From Acidobacteriota bacterium (GTDB lineage Bacteria > Acidobacteriota > Terriglobia > Terriglobales > Acidobacteriaceae), in NCBI GenBank assembly GCA_021779935.1, contig JAJXZT010000066.1:1-48691 (forward strand): a stretch of 48,691 nt of DNA, given 5' to 3'. The translations under genes were made by a program, and so were the position numbers. This document shows positions 32,988-41,517 of the stretch, in pieces. Under the pieces are notes generated by a model. It had not been told where the DNA came from and did no database searches. It saw only the letters and a list, made by a program, of their open reading frames with translations. Numbering within the stretch: the first letter of the stretch is position 1; every line of letters begins with the position of its first letter.

Positions 32988-35900
32988 TTGCCAAGAATCT
33001 TCGACAATATCGACCTCCGCCTTCATCCGGCTCTAACTGACACTCTGAAGATTTCCGAAAGAGCCGATTTTTGCGTTGGCTATTTCAATCTGCGTGGATG
33101 GAAGCTTGTCGATGAATTCATCGAAGCATGGTCAGGCGGTGAAGGTTCGTGCTGTCGCCTGATCGTCGGGATGACACTGTTGCCGCAAGAGGAACTGCGT
33201 CGGGCGTTCAGTCTCGCATCATTGCCTGACGGACTGGATGCCCAAACCGCACAGCAACTTCGCAAACGGGCAGCCGAAGAGTTCCGGGCTCAACTCGCAT
33301 TGGGCGCACCGAACAACTCCGACGAAGCTGGACTTCGCCGCCTGAGTGCGCAACTGAAGGCGAAGAAGCTGGTGGTAAAGCTCTTCTTGCACTATCCCTT
33401 ACACGCCAAGCTATATCTGATCCATCGAACCGATCCCAACAATCCGGCAACAGGTTTTCTTGGCAGCAGCAATTTGACGTTTCCCGGCTTGTCGAAACAG
33501 GGCGAATTGAACGTTGATGTTCTGGATCAGGACGCCTGCACGAAACTTCAGAAATGGTTCGAGGATCGCTGGACAGATCAGTGGTGCATCGACATCTCGA
33601 ACGAACTGATTCAGATCATCGACGGCAGTTGGGCACGAGAGGAGCCCCTTCCGCCTTATCACATTTATCTCAAGATGGCATACCACCTGTCGCAAGAGGC
33701 GCGGGCAGGGTTGTCGGAGTTTCACGTCCCTCGCGATTTCGGGAACAAGCTCCTCGGTTTCCAAACCGCTGCTGTCAAGATTGCCGCTCAATATTTGAAT
33801 AAGCGTGGTGGGGTGGTCATCGGTGATGTGGTTGGGCTGGGCAAAACTTTGATGGCAGTGGCGTTGGCCCGAATCTTCCAAGACGATCACGGAACCGAGA
33901 CTCTGATCATCTGCCCGAAGAATCTCGTTCCCATGTGGGACGACTACGTCCACCAGTACCGCATGGCAGCGAAGATCATTCCGCTCAGCACCGCCATCCG
34001 AGACCTGCCGGAGTTGCCCCGGTATCGTGTCGTGCTTATCGACGAAAGCCACAATCTACGCAACCGGGAAGGGCGACGGTTCAAGGTCATTCAGGAGTAC
34101 ATCGCAAAAAACACCAGCAAGTGCATCCTCCTGTCGGCTACCCCCTACAACAAGTCCTATATCGATCTGTCTTCGCAGTTGCAGTTGTTTGTTGCCGGGG
34201 ATCAAGACCTCGGAATCAGACCCGAACGGTACATCAAAGAGATCGGCGAAACCGAGTTCATCCGCCGTCATCAGGCACCAGTGCGGTCGCTTGCGGCATT
34301 CGAAAAGAGCGGCTATGCGGACGACTGGCGTGATCTGATGCGCCTCTATCTTATTCGCCGAACCCGAGGTTTCATCAAAGACAACTACGCCAAGTCGGAC
34401 GAAACCACCGGGAGAAAATACCTCACCTTCGACACAGGGGATCGGTTCTATTTCCCCGACCGCCTCCCGAAGACGGTGAAGTTCGACTTCAACGAGAAAG
34501 ACCCGAACGACCCCTATGCTCGGCTCTATTCGAACGGAGTCGTGAATGCAGTTAACGGGCTGACGCTGCCTCGATATGGGCTCGGTAACTACATCGCACC
34601 TTCGCCGCACGATCCACCAACCGACGCCGAGGCGAAGGAATTGGCAAAGCTGTCTCGTGCTGGCAAGCGGCTGATGGGATTCTGCCGGACAAACCTCTTC
34701 AAGAGACTGGAGAGCGGAGGCCCCGCATTCATCCAATCTTTGGAGCGGCACGCTCTCCGGAATTTTGTCTATCTCCACGCTATCGAGAATGGGCTGCCGA
34801 TCCCTATCGGAACCCAAGGCGCTGAGCTTCTGGATGCGAAAGTCGGCGACCGAGACATCGACGACCTCCTCACGGAAGCGGATGACGATCAGGAGAACGG
34901 TGGTGATGTCAACGGTACTGCGGCGGCATTCCTGCGAGATGAGAAGGATTTCCGCAAGCGTGCGCAAGAGGTTTACGAACGGTATTCCACAGAGCTAAAG
35001 AAGCGATTCAAATGGCTTCGTCCTGCCCTCTTCATTTCAGCCTTAAAGCAGGATTTGCTTGACGACTCTAACTCTCTCATCAAGGTTATCAACAAGTGCG
35101 GTGCATGGGACGCAGCCAAAGACGCCAAGCTCAACGCTCTGGAGAAGCTGCTCCACCAGAAGTACGCCGACCAGAAGGTGCTCATCTTCACGCAGTTCGC
35201 CGACACAGCCAATTATCTGAGCGATCAACTGCAACGACGGAAGATCGATCATCTCGAAGGCGTGACTGGAGATTCGGAGAATCCGACCGCAGTGGCATGG
35301 CGCTTCAGTCCCGAGAGCAACAAGAAGAGAGATTCGGTCAAGCCGGATGACGAAGTACGGGTGCTGATCGCAACCGACGTGCTCAGCGAGGGGCAGAACC
35401 TTCAGGACTGTCACGTCATCGTGAACTACGACCTGCCATGGGCGATCATCCGACTGATTCAACGTGCCGGGCGTGTTGATCGAATTGGGCAGAAGGCAGA
35501 CACGATTTACTGCCATTCCTTCATGCCTGCGGACGGCATCGAGAGGATCATCAACCTTCGCCGCCGTGTGCGCCAGAGACTCCGGGAGAACAGTGAGGTC
35601 GTCGGCAGCGACGAGTTGTTCTTCGAAGATGAAACCAACGATCAGCGAGTTCTCGATCTCTACAACGAGAAGGCTGGCATCTTGGAAGAAGCCGACACCG
35701 AGGTCGATCTGGCGTCGTACGCTTATCAGATTTGGAAGAACGCCATCGACCAGAACCCGAAACTCCAGAAGCTCGTCGCCGAACTCCCCGAGGTCGTGTA
35801 CTCGACCAAGCCGCACACCCCGACGGCGGAAGAACCAGCGGGAGCTTTGGTGTACATGCGGACTTCGGAGGGAAATGATTCGTTGGCTTGGATCGATGGT

Positions 35901-36368
35901 GAAGGAAAGAGCGTGACGCAGTCGCAGCTTGCGATCTTGCGTGCCGCCGAGTGTGCGCCGGATACTCCCGCTCTACCACGGCAGGAGAAGCATCACGAAC
36001 TGGTCGAGGCCGGAGTCCGGCACATGGTGAAGGAAGAGAAGTCCGTAGGCGGTCAACTTGGGAGACCATCCGGCGCTCGATTTCGTGTATACGAAGCTCT
36101 CAAGACGTATCTCACGCATATCCAGAACACGCTCTTCGCAACGCAGGAATTGGCAAAGGCAGTTGATGAAATCTATCGGCACCCTCTCCAACAGAGTGCC
36201 GCCGATACCCTAAACCGCCAGTTACGCTCCGGCATCACCGACCAGCAGCTTGCCGATCTCGTCGTCGCCCTCCGTACTGAAGGTCGTCTCTGCCGGATCG
36301 AGGATGAAATCGAGACGCAGGAACCGCAGATTATTTGTTCGCTTGGATTATCGTCGCAGGGGAGTTAA
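32988..36368 (+). CDS. PLD-like nuclease fused to SNF2 helicase
   Basis: This 1126-residue protein begins with a phospholipase D-like domain (His139 and Lys141 in HAKLYLI, GSSN at 159-162; one HKD half, so probably a dimer-forming active site). It is followed by a SNF2 superfamily 2 motor: Walker A GLGKT at 283-287, DESH at 352-355, LLSATPYN, KVLIFTQFAD, and motif VI RAGRVDRIGQ at 826-835. Such proteins translocate on duplex DNA. The TTG start at 32988 is chosen because MPRIFDNI begins the conserved PLD region and nothing upstream fits. The methyltransferase gene starts nine bases after its stop. The closest known parallel is the DrmD-type helicase. Confidence 0.92.
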   Translation: MPRIFDNIDLRLHPALTDTLKISERADFCVGYFNLRGWKLVDEFIEAWSGGEGSCCRLIVGMTLLPQEELRRAFSLASLPDGLDAQTAQQLRKRAAEEFRAQLALGAPNNSDEAGLRRLSAQLKAKKLVVKLFLHYPLHAKLYLIHRTDPNNPATGFLGSSNLTFPGLSKQGELNVDVLDQDACTKLQKWFEDRWTDQWCIDISNELIQIIDGSWAREEPLPPYHIYLKMAYHLSQEARAGLSEFHVPRDFGNKLLGFQTAAVKIAAQYLNKRGGVVIGDVVGLGKTLMAVALARIFQDDHGTETLIICPKNLVPMWDDYVHQYRMAAKIIPLSTAIRDLPELPRYRVVLIDESHNLRNREGRRFKVIQEYIAKNTSKCILLSATPYNKSYIDLSSQLQLFVAGDQDLGIRPERYIKEIGETEFIRRHQAPVRSLAAFEKSGYADDWRDLMRLYLIRRTRGFIKDNYAKSDETTGRKYLTFDTGDRFYFPDRLPKTVKFDFNEKDPNDPYARLYSNGVVNAVNGLTLPRYGLGNYIAPSPHDPPTDAEAKELAKLSRAGKRLMGFCRTNLFKRLESGGPAFIQSLERHALRNFVYLHAIENGLPIPIGTQGAELLDAKVGDRDIDDLLTEADDDQENGGDVNGTAAAFLRDEKDFRKRAQEVYERYSTELKKRFKWLRPALFISALKQDLLDDSNSLIKVINKCGAWDAAKDAKLNALEKLLHQKYADQKVLIFTQFADTANYLSDQLQRRKIDHLEGVTGDSENPTAVAWRFSPESNKKRDSVKPDDEVRVLIATDVLSEGQNLQDCHVIVNYDLPWAIIRLIQRAGRVDRIGQKADTIYCHSFMPADGIERIINLRRRVRQRLRENSEVVGSDELFFEDETNDQRVLDLYNEKAGILEEADTEVDLASYAYQIWKNAIDQNPKLQKLVAELPEVVYSTKPHTPTAEEPAGALVYMRTSEGNDSLAWIDGEGKSVTQSQLAILRAAECAPDTPALPRQEKHHELVEAGVRHMVKEEKSVGGQLGRPSGARFRVYEALKTYLTHIQNTLFATQELAKAVDEIYRHPLQQSAADTLNRQLRSGITDQQLADLVVALRTEGRLCRIEDEIETQEPQIICSLGLSSQGS

Positions 36369-36377
36369 CCAACAAAG

Positions 36378-39300
36378 ATGCGCGCATCTTACTCAAACAT
36401 CCAGAGTCGGTTGAAAGCGTTCGATTTCAAGGGTCTGTTCACGCAAGAGTTGATGTGGAACAACTTTCCAACAAGAGAGTTGGAAGTGCCTGTAGATGGT
36501 GTGACGTATACGCTTCGTCCGGTGGCGCAGCGTGGTATGGCAGTCTTCGAGTGCTTGCCGCCCACCGACAAAGATTTCCCGAAGTATGCAGTTCGACGCA
36601 AGATCGACACGCAGGTTTCAAAATCAGCCAGAGAGCACATCATCGTCTTCCACGACCATGCCAAGAGCGTTCAGGTGTGGCAGTGGGTGAAGCGTGAGGC
36701 AGGCAAGCCGTCCGCCTGCCGTGAGCAAATCTTCTACACCGAGCAGACGGGTGATGCCCTCATTCAAAAGCTGCAAGCCATTGCGTTCAGCTTGGAGGAC
36801 GACGAGAACATCACCGAGACGGTCGGCCGGGTTGGCGCTGCCTTCGATGTTGAGAAAGTCACGAAAAAGTTCTACGAACTCTTCCAGAAAGAGCACGACA
36901 CTTTCCTGAAATTCGTCGATGGCATCCCCGACAAGGAACTGGAGAAGTGGTACGTCTCCGTGATGCTGAACCGCTTGATGTTCATCTACTTCATCCAGAA
37001 GAAGAAATTCCTCGGCGGCGATCAGCAGTACCTCAGCAACAAGCTGGCGGAAAGCAAGAAGCGGGGCAAGAATGAGTTCTATAAGACATTCCTCTGCCCA
37101 CTGTTCTTCGAGGGATTCGCAAAGCGCCCGGAGCAGCGCAGTGCAGCGACGAACCGCCTGCTCGGAGAGGTGCCATACCTCAATGGTGGACTGTTCCTGA
37201 AGCACCAGATCGAGGAACTGTACGGCAAGAACATAGACGCACCGGATAAGGCGTTCGAGCGCATCTTCGACTTCTTCGAACAGTACGACTGGCACTTGGA
37301 CGACCGCCCTACCCGGACTGGACGTGAGATCAACCCGGACGTTCTCGGATACGTCTTCGAAAAGTACATCAACCAGAAGCAAATGGGGGCGTACTACACC
37401 AAAGAGGACATCACCGAGTACATCAGCAAGAACACGATCATCCCGGCGCTCTTCGACATGGCAAGCAAGTCCTGCCGCATTGCATTCGAGGGTGAGCACT
37501 CCATTTGGCGGCTGCTGCAAAGCGATCCCGACCGCTTCATCTATGCGCCCATGCTCCGTGGGATGGAGAAGAAGCTGCCGGACTTCATCGCCGCCGGAAT
37601 TGCTAACGTTGCCAAGCGGGATCGATGGAATGAAGCCGCATCCGTGGAATATGCGCTGCCGACAGAAACGTGGCGTGAAGTCGTCGCCCGTCGCCAGCGG
37701 GTAGAGGAAGTACGAAAGACGTTGTTGTCGGGCGAGATCAAGTCCATCGCCGACCTCATCACCTACAACCTCGACATACGCCGCTTCGCCGAAGAGGTCA
37801 TCGCAACCTGCGAGGGGCCGGAACTTCTTCGGGCGTTCTACAAGGCGATTCGCACCATTTCCGTGCTCGACCCTGCGTGCGGCTCTGGTGCTTTCCTGTT
37901 CGCTGCCCTGAACGTCCTTGAGCGCCTGTACGACACCTGTCTCGTCAGGATGCAGGCGTTCGTCGATGATCTGGATCGCTCCGGCGAAAAGCACAGCCCG
38001 GAAAAGTTCAGAGACTTCCGGCAGACGCTTGAAGAAATGAACGACAAACAGCGTCACCCGAGCCCACGCTACTTCGTCCTGAAGTCGATCATCCTGAATA
38101 ACCTCTATGGCGTGGACATCATGGAGGAGGCGACCGAAATCTGCAAGCTACGGCTCTTTCTCAAGCTGGTCTCCCAAGTGGGCGCACACGAGAAGATCGA
38201 ACCGCTGCCCGACATCGATTTCAATATCCGTGCCGGAAACACTCTTGTCGGATATGCCACAGAAGCGGAAGTCGATAACGGTCTGAGCAGGCTTGGACAC
38301 AGCGACAAGAAAGCCGACATTTCTGAAAAAGCTGAAGCAGCGAGAAAGGCTTTCGAACACTTTAAGGAAAAACAGGTTGTCGGAGACACAGGGTCGGCTG
38401 AGGACATGCGCATATGGAAAGAGGCCGTCCAAAGCAGGCTTGACAAGCTCCGGGATGAGCTAGATGACTACCTCGCTGGCGATTACAACGTCAAGAAAGA
38501 CGATAAAGCACGATTTGTCTCATGGCGAAAGTCACACCAACCATTCCATTGGTTCGTCGAGTTCTACGGAATTATGCGAGCAGGTGGATTCAACGTGGTG
38601 GTAGGAAATCCGCCGTGGAGAGAGTACTCAGCGGTCAAGAAAACCTACACTGTGCGCAACTACAGTACGGAGAAAGCAGGCAATCTCTATGCGCTGTTCG
38701 TCGAGCGCAGCCTCGCTCTGCGTTCACCGCACGGTGCGTTTAGCTTCATCGTGCAGCTTCCGTTGGGGTGTTCTTCTCGGATGGATGTGACACGAACTGT
38801 GCTCCGGGCGAACAGCAGATACCTATATGTGGCAAGTTTCGGTGACCGTCCCGGTAAACTTTTCGAAGGCATGGAGAATTGCAGGGCGGTTATCGTCAAC
38901 TCGCTGTGGCGCTCTCCGAACGCTGAGAGGGTGTTACTGTTCGGTACAAGGTACCATCGGTGGCCGTCTGAAGCACGTCCTGAACTCTTCGCTACGCTGT
39001 CGTACGTTGCTAACCGATCCGGCAACCTTTTCCCTGACAGATTTCCGAAGACCTCTTCTGAAACAATGTCTTCGGTATTCAGATCGGTGGCGAAGCCGGA
39101 AATGCAGCCGCTAGGTTTGGCATTCAGCAACAGTGCGACCGACCACTTTGTTTTCTATCAAGAAGCCACACAATACTGGATCAAGGCAACATTAGGTTTG
39201 CCCTACTACCGTTACAACGGCAAAGTGGGAGCACCACCACACGGGCGCTACCTTTATTTTCACGACGCCTTGTCCGCTCAAGCGGTGTTTGCGATTCTGC

Positions 39301-39683
39301 ACAGCAGTTTGTTTTACGCTTATTTTGTTTGCTACGGGGACTGCTTTCACCTAAGCGACACTCTCGTTTCGGCGTTCCCAATTCCTCCGTCAGCCGTCAA
39401 GGATAAAAGACTGTCCCAACTTGGGCTTCAACTGCTTGAAGAGCTTGTGGCGAACGCCGAAACCAAAGAGATCACAACGAAGTCAAAAGACAAGATTTCT
39501 TACGCTGAGTTCTATGGATGGAAATCGAAGCCTCTGATCGACAAAATTGATGGTGCTCTTCTCTCCCTTTACGAAGTCGGCGGCGAAGAACTTGATGCTG
39601 TGGTTAACTTTGATGCGAAGTTCCGGCTGTCCCAAGTCGATGGCGAAGAACAGGAAACAGGCTCATCAGCAACAGCAGATTGA
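36378..39683 (+). CDS. Large N6-adenine DNA methyltransferase (Eco57I/PglX-like)
   Basis: This 1101-residue protein is a gamma-class N6-adenine methyltransferase. SAM motif I is DPACGSG at residues 498-504 and catalytic NPPW is at 744-747. The N-terminal third has the VMLNRLMFIYFIQKK and LNGGLFLKHQIEELYG segments and the GAYYTKEDITEYIS motif seen in Eco57I-type and PglX enzymes. The C-terminal third probably reads the target sequence. No separate nuclease motif is evident in it. It follows the PLD-SNF2 helicase by nine bases and overlaps the DprA-like gene by 44 bases, giving a tight functional unit. The most likely job is marking self DNA. Confidence 0.92.
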   Translation: MRASYSNIQSRLKAFDFKGLFTQELMWNNFPTRELEVPVDGVTYTLRPVAQRGMAVFECLPPTDKDFPKYAVRRKIDTQVSKSAREHIIVFHDHAKSVQVWQWVKREAGKPSACREQIFYTEQTGDALIQKLQAIAFSLEDDENITETVGRVGAAFDVEKVTKKFYELFQKEHDTFLKFVDGIPDKELEKWYVSVMLNRLMFIYFIQKKKFLGGDQQYLSNKLAESKKRGKNEFYKTFLCPLFFEGFAKRPEQRSAATNRLLGEVPYLNGGLFLKHQIEELYGKNIDAPDKAFERIFDFFEQYDWHLDDRPTRTGREINPDVLGYVFEKYINQKQMGAYYTKEDITEYISKNTIIPALFDMASKSCRIAFEGEHSIWRLLQSDPDRFIYAPMLRGMEKKLPDFIAAGIANVAKRDRWNEAASVEYALPTETWREVVARRQRVEEVRKTLLSGEIKSIADLITYNLDIRRFAEEVIATCEGPELLRAFYKAIRTISVLDPACGSGAFLFAALNVLERLYDTCLVRMQAFVDDLDRSGEKHSPEKFRDFRQTLEEMNDKQRHPSPRYFVLKSIILNNLYGVDIMEEATEICKLRLFLKLVSQVGAHEKIEPLPDIDFNIRAGNTLVGYATEAEVDNGLSRLGHSDKKADISEKAEAARKAFEHFKEKQVVGDTGSAEDMRIWKEAVQSRLDKLRDELDDYLAGDYNVKKDDKARFVSWRKSHQPFHWFVEFYGIMRAGGFNVVVGNPPWREYSAVKKTYTVRNYSTEKAGNLYALFVERSLALRSPHGAFSFIVQLPLGCSSRMDVTRTVLRANSRYLYVASFGDRPGKLFEGMENCRAVIVNSLWRSPNAERVLLFGTRYHRWPSEARPELFATLSYVANRSGNLFPDRFPKTSSETMSSVFRSVAKPEMQPLGLAFSNSATDHFVFYQEATQYWIKATLGLPYYRYNGKVGAPPHGRYLYFHDALSAQAVFAILHSSLFYAYFVCYGDCFHLSDTLVSAFPIPPSAVKDKRLSQLGLQLLEELVANAETKEITTKSKDKISYAEFYGWKSKPLIDKIDGALLSLYEVGGEELDAVVNFDAKFRLSQVDGEEQETGSSATAD

Positions 39684-40260
39684 GACGAAAGCCGGGCTGA
39701 TGTTCGGTCTCGGGCATGCCGACATAGTCGGCTTGAATTCACTCGGACTGATCTGTTCACGCAAGTGTCCCGGCGATGTGATTCTCAAGACCTATGACTT
39801 TGCCCGTTTGATGCAGACCTCCGGAACTGCCATCATCAGCGGCTTTCATTCTCCCATCGAAAAGGACTGCTTGCCGACCCTGCTGCGTGGCACCTGTCCG
39901 ATCATCATCGTTCAGGCGCATCGACTGAGCACTTCGAAGCTTCCGCTGGAATGGCAGAAAGGGATTGAGGAATGCAGGGTGCTTCTGATCTCACCATTCG
40001 GAGAGGCGCAGAAGAGGGTTACCGCCGAACTTGCGTCCGAGCGCAATCGGTTTGTCGCCGAAATCAGCGATGACGTTTTGATCCCGTACGCCCATCCCGG
40101 CAGCAAGACCGAAGCCCTCTCTAAGGAACTACTTTCGTCCGGCAAGAGGGTGTACACCTTCGAGAGCCCGTCCAACGCCGCTCTCACCTCAGCCGGAGCT
40201 ATTGCTGTGGGTTCGGAGTTCTTCTCAACTCCACAGGGAATCTCAGTCCAAATCAGGTGA
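39640..40260 (+). CDS. DprA/SMF-like Rossmann-fold protein
   Basis: This 206-residue protein has a Rossmann-type region resembling the DprA/SMF-LOG superfamily: TAIISGFHSPIEKDCLPTLL near residue 60, CPIIIVQAHRLST, ECRVLLISPFGEAQKRVT and GKRVYTFESPSNAAL. DprA proteins bind single-stranded DNA and load RecA, but many stand-alone members occur in defence loci. The ATG at 39640 overlaps the methyltransferase end by 44 bases; a start at 39700 is an alternative. It lacks the extra N-terminal SAM-like and C-terminal winged-helix domains of transformation DprA. It ends eight bases before the AAA+ gene. Confidence 0.75.
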   Translation: MAKNRKQAHQQQQIETKAGLMFGLGHADIVGLNSLGLICSRKCPGDVILKTYDFARLMQTSGTAIISGFHSPIEKDCLPTLLRGTCPIIIVQAHRLSTSKLPLEWQKGIEECRVLLISPFGEAQKRVTAELASERNRFVAEISDDVLIPYAHPGSKTEALSKELLSSGKRVYTFESPSNAALTSAGAIAVGSEFFSTPQGISVQIR

Positions 40261-40267
40261 GGCTAAT

Positions 40268-41470
40268 ATGCCGATACACGACGACCATTCCAAGAGCACG
40301 CAGCACACGGCAGCGGTCAGCAAGTCGGCCGGAAGCGGCCCTGCGAAAGCTGAACCTCCCCTTTGGTGGGCTGAACAAGTCAACCTGCTCGTTCAGCAGA
40401 AGAAGACTGCAAAAGCCTTGAAGGTGCTCAATCGGCTGCTGGATTACAACGTAGACAGGCACTACGTCCTACTCTACAAAGTGCGGCTGTTGCAGCGGTT
40501 GGGCAGGCTGAAAGAAGCAATTGCGTGGGTGTGTCTGGATGCCGAATTGAATCCTGACGATCCCAAGACTCTGGCTCTCAGAGACGAACTGATGGAGTTC
40601 TACCCGCATAGCCTCTTTGATTTTCGGGCCCCGAACGTTGACCTTCTTGCTGCGTTTCGGACGGTCGATGCCGAATGGCCCGATGTCGCCGGAATGAGCC
40701 AAGTCAAGCTCCAACTTCACACCGACATCATTCTCCCGATCCGGCATCCTGAGCGATTCAAGCGATTCAATGTCGGACTTCCAAATGGTGTCCTCTTCTA
40801 CGGGCCGCCGGGGTGCGGGAAGACGTTCCTTGCAAGGAAGATTGCTGAAAAAGTGAAGTATCAGTTCCGAGAGGTTCGGATGTCGGACGTTGGAAGCAAA
40901 TACATCCATGAGACCGGATCGAAACTGCGGGAGATTTTCGAGGAGGCGGAAGCTCATGCTCCGGCAATCCTCTTTCTCGACGAGATCGATTCATTGGCAT
41001 CCAGTCGTGATGGTCAGGATGCGGCCACATATCGTATCGAAGAGGTCAACGAACTGTTGAAGCTGGTCGATCAATGTAGCCAGCGGGGACTGCTGGTCAT
41101 TGGCGCTTGCAATTCGATAGAGCGGTTGGATTCGGCGATGGTGCGTCCCGGTCGTTTTGACAAGCGCATCTATATCGGGCCGCCAGATGAAGCAGCACGG
41201 TATTCGCTCTTCGAACTGTTCCTCAACAAGAGCCCACATGCAACGAATATCAATCTCTCGGCTCTTGCGGACGCCACAAATGGATACAGTAATGCCGATA
41301 TTGAAGAGGTAGTGAAAGAGGCGTCTCGTTTGGCAGGTGCGGAGGATGCCCCCAAGATCACCAAGCGGCATTTGGAAATGGCTTTGAAAGCCGTTCCTAG
41401 CTCACTGGTGAGTGCTGGAACATCGATTGCGGTTAAGAGAAGGGGTGTTGGGTTCCGACCAGCGGAGTGA
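40268..41470 (+). CDS. TPR-AAA+ ATPase
   Basis: This 400-residue protein has an N-terminal region of about 120 residues resembling TPR repeats (NLLVQQKKTAKALKVLNRLL, LKEAIAWVCLDAELNP). It is followed by a classical AAA domain of the Vps4/FtsH type: Walker A GPPGCGKT at 179-186, Walker B FLDEID with Asp238-Glu239, sensor 1 GACNSIERL, and RPGRFDKR as the arginine-finger region. The ATG at 40268 has gagg five bases upstream. It follows the DprA-like gene by seven bases and so belongs to the helicase-methyltransferase unit. A remodeller or assembly factor for that complex is plausible. Confidence 0.9.
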   Translation: MPIHDDHSKSTQHTAAVSKSAGSGPAKAEPPLWWAEQVNLLVQQKKTAKALKVLNRLLDYNVDRHYVLLYKVRLLQRLGRLKEAIAWVCLDAELNPDDPKTLALRDELMEFYPHSLFDFRAPNVDLLAAFRTVDAEWPDVAGMSQVKLQLHTDIILPIRHPERFKRFNVGLPNGVLFYGPPGCGKTFLARKIAEKVKYQFREVRMSDVGSKYIHETGSKLREIFEEAEAHAPAILFLDEIDSLASSRDGQDAATYRIEEVNELLKLVDQCSQRGLLVIGACNSIERLDSAMVRPGRFDKRIYIGPPDEAARYSLFELFLNKSPHATNINLSALADATNGYSNADIEEVVKEASRLAGAEDAPKITKRHLEMALKAVPSSLVSAGTSIAVKRRGVGFRPAE

Positions 41471-41517
41471 GTAGTGTCAACGAATACCGATAGCCGACCA
41501 ATGAGTTTCCACGAAGA

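Noticed and set aside
36378-39683. Calling the methyltransferase a BREX PglX
   Set aside because: No BrxL/PglZ/BrxC/BrxB homologues are present in the neighbourhood, so similarity in architecture alone does not make this BREX.
32988-41470. Calling the helicase-methyltransferase module DISARM
   Set aside because: Only DrmD-like and DrmMI-like genes can be argued. The core DrmA, DrmB and DrmC are not in the window, so the name is not justified.
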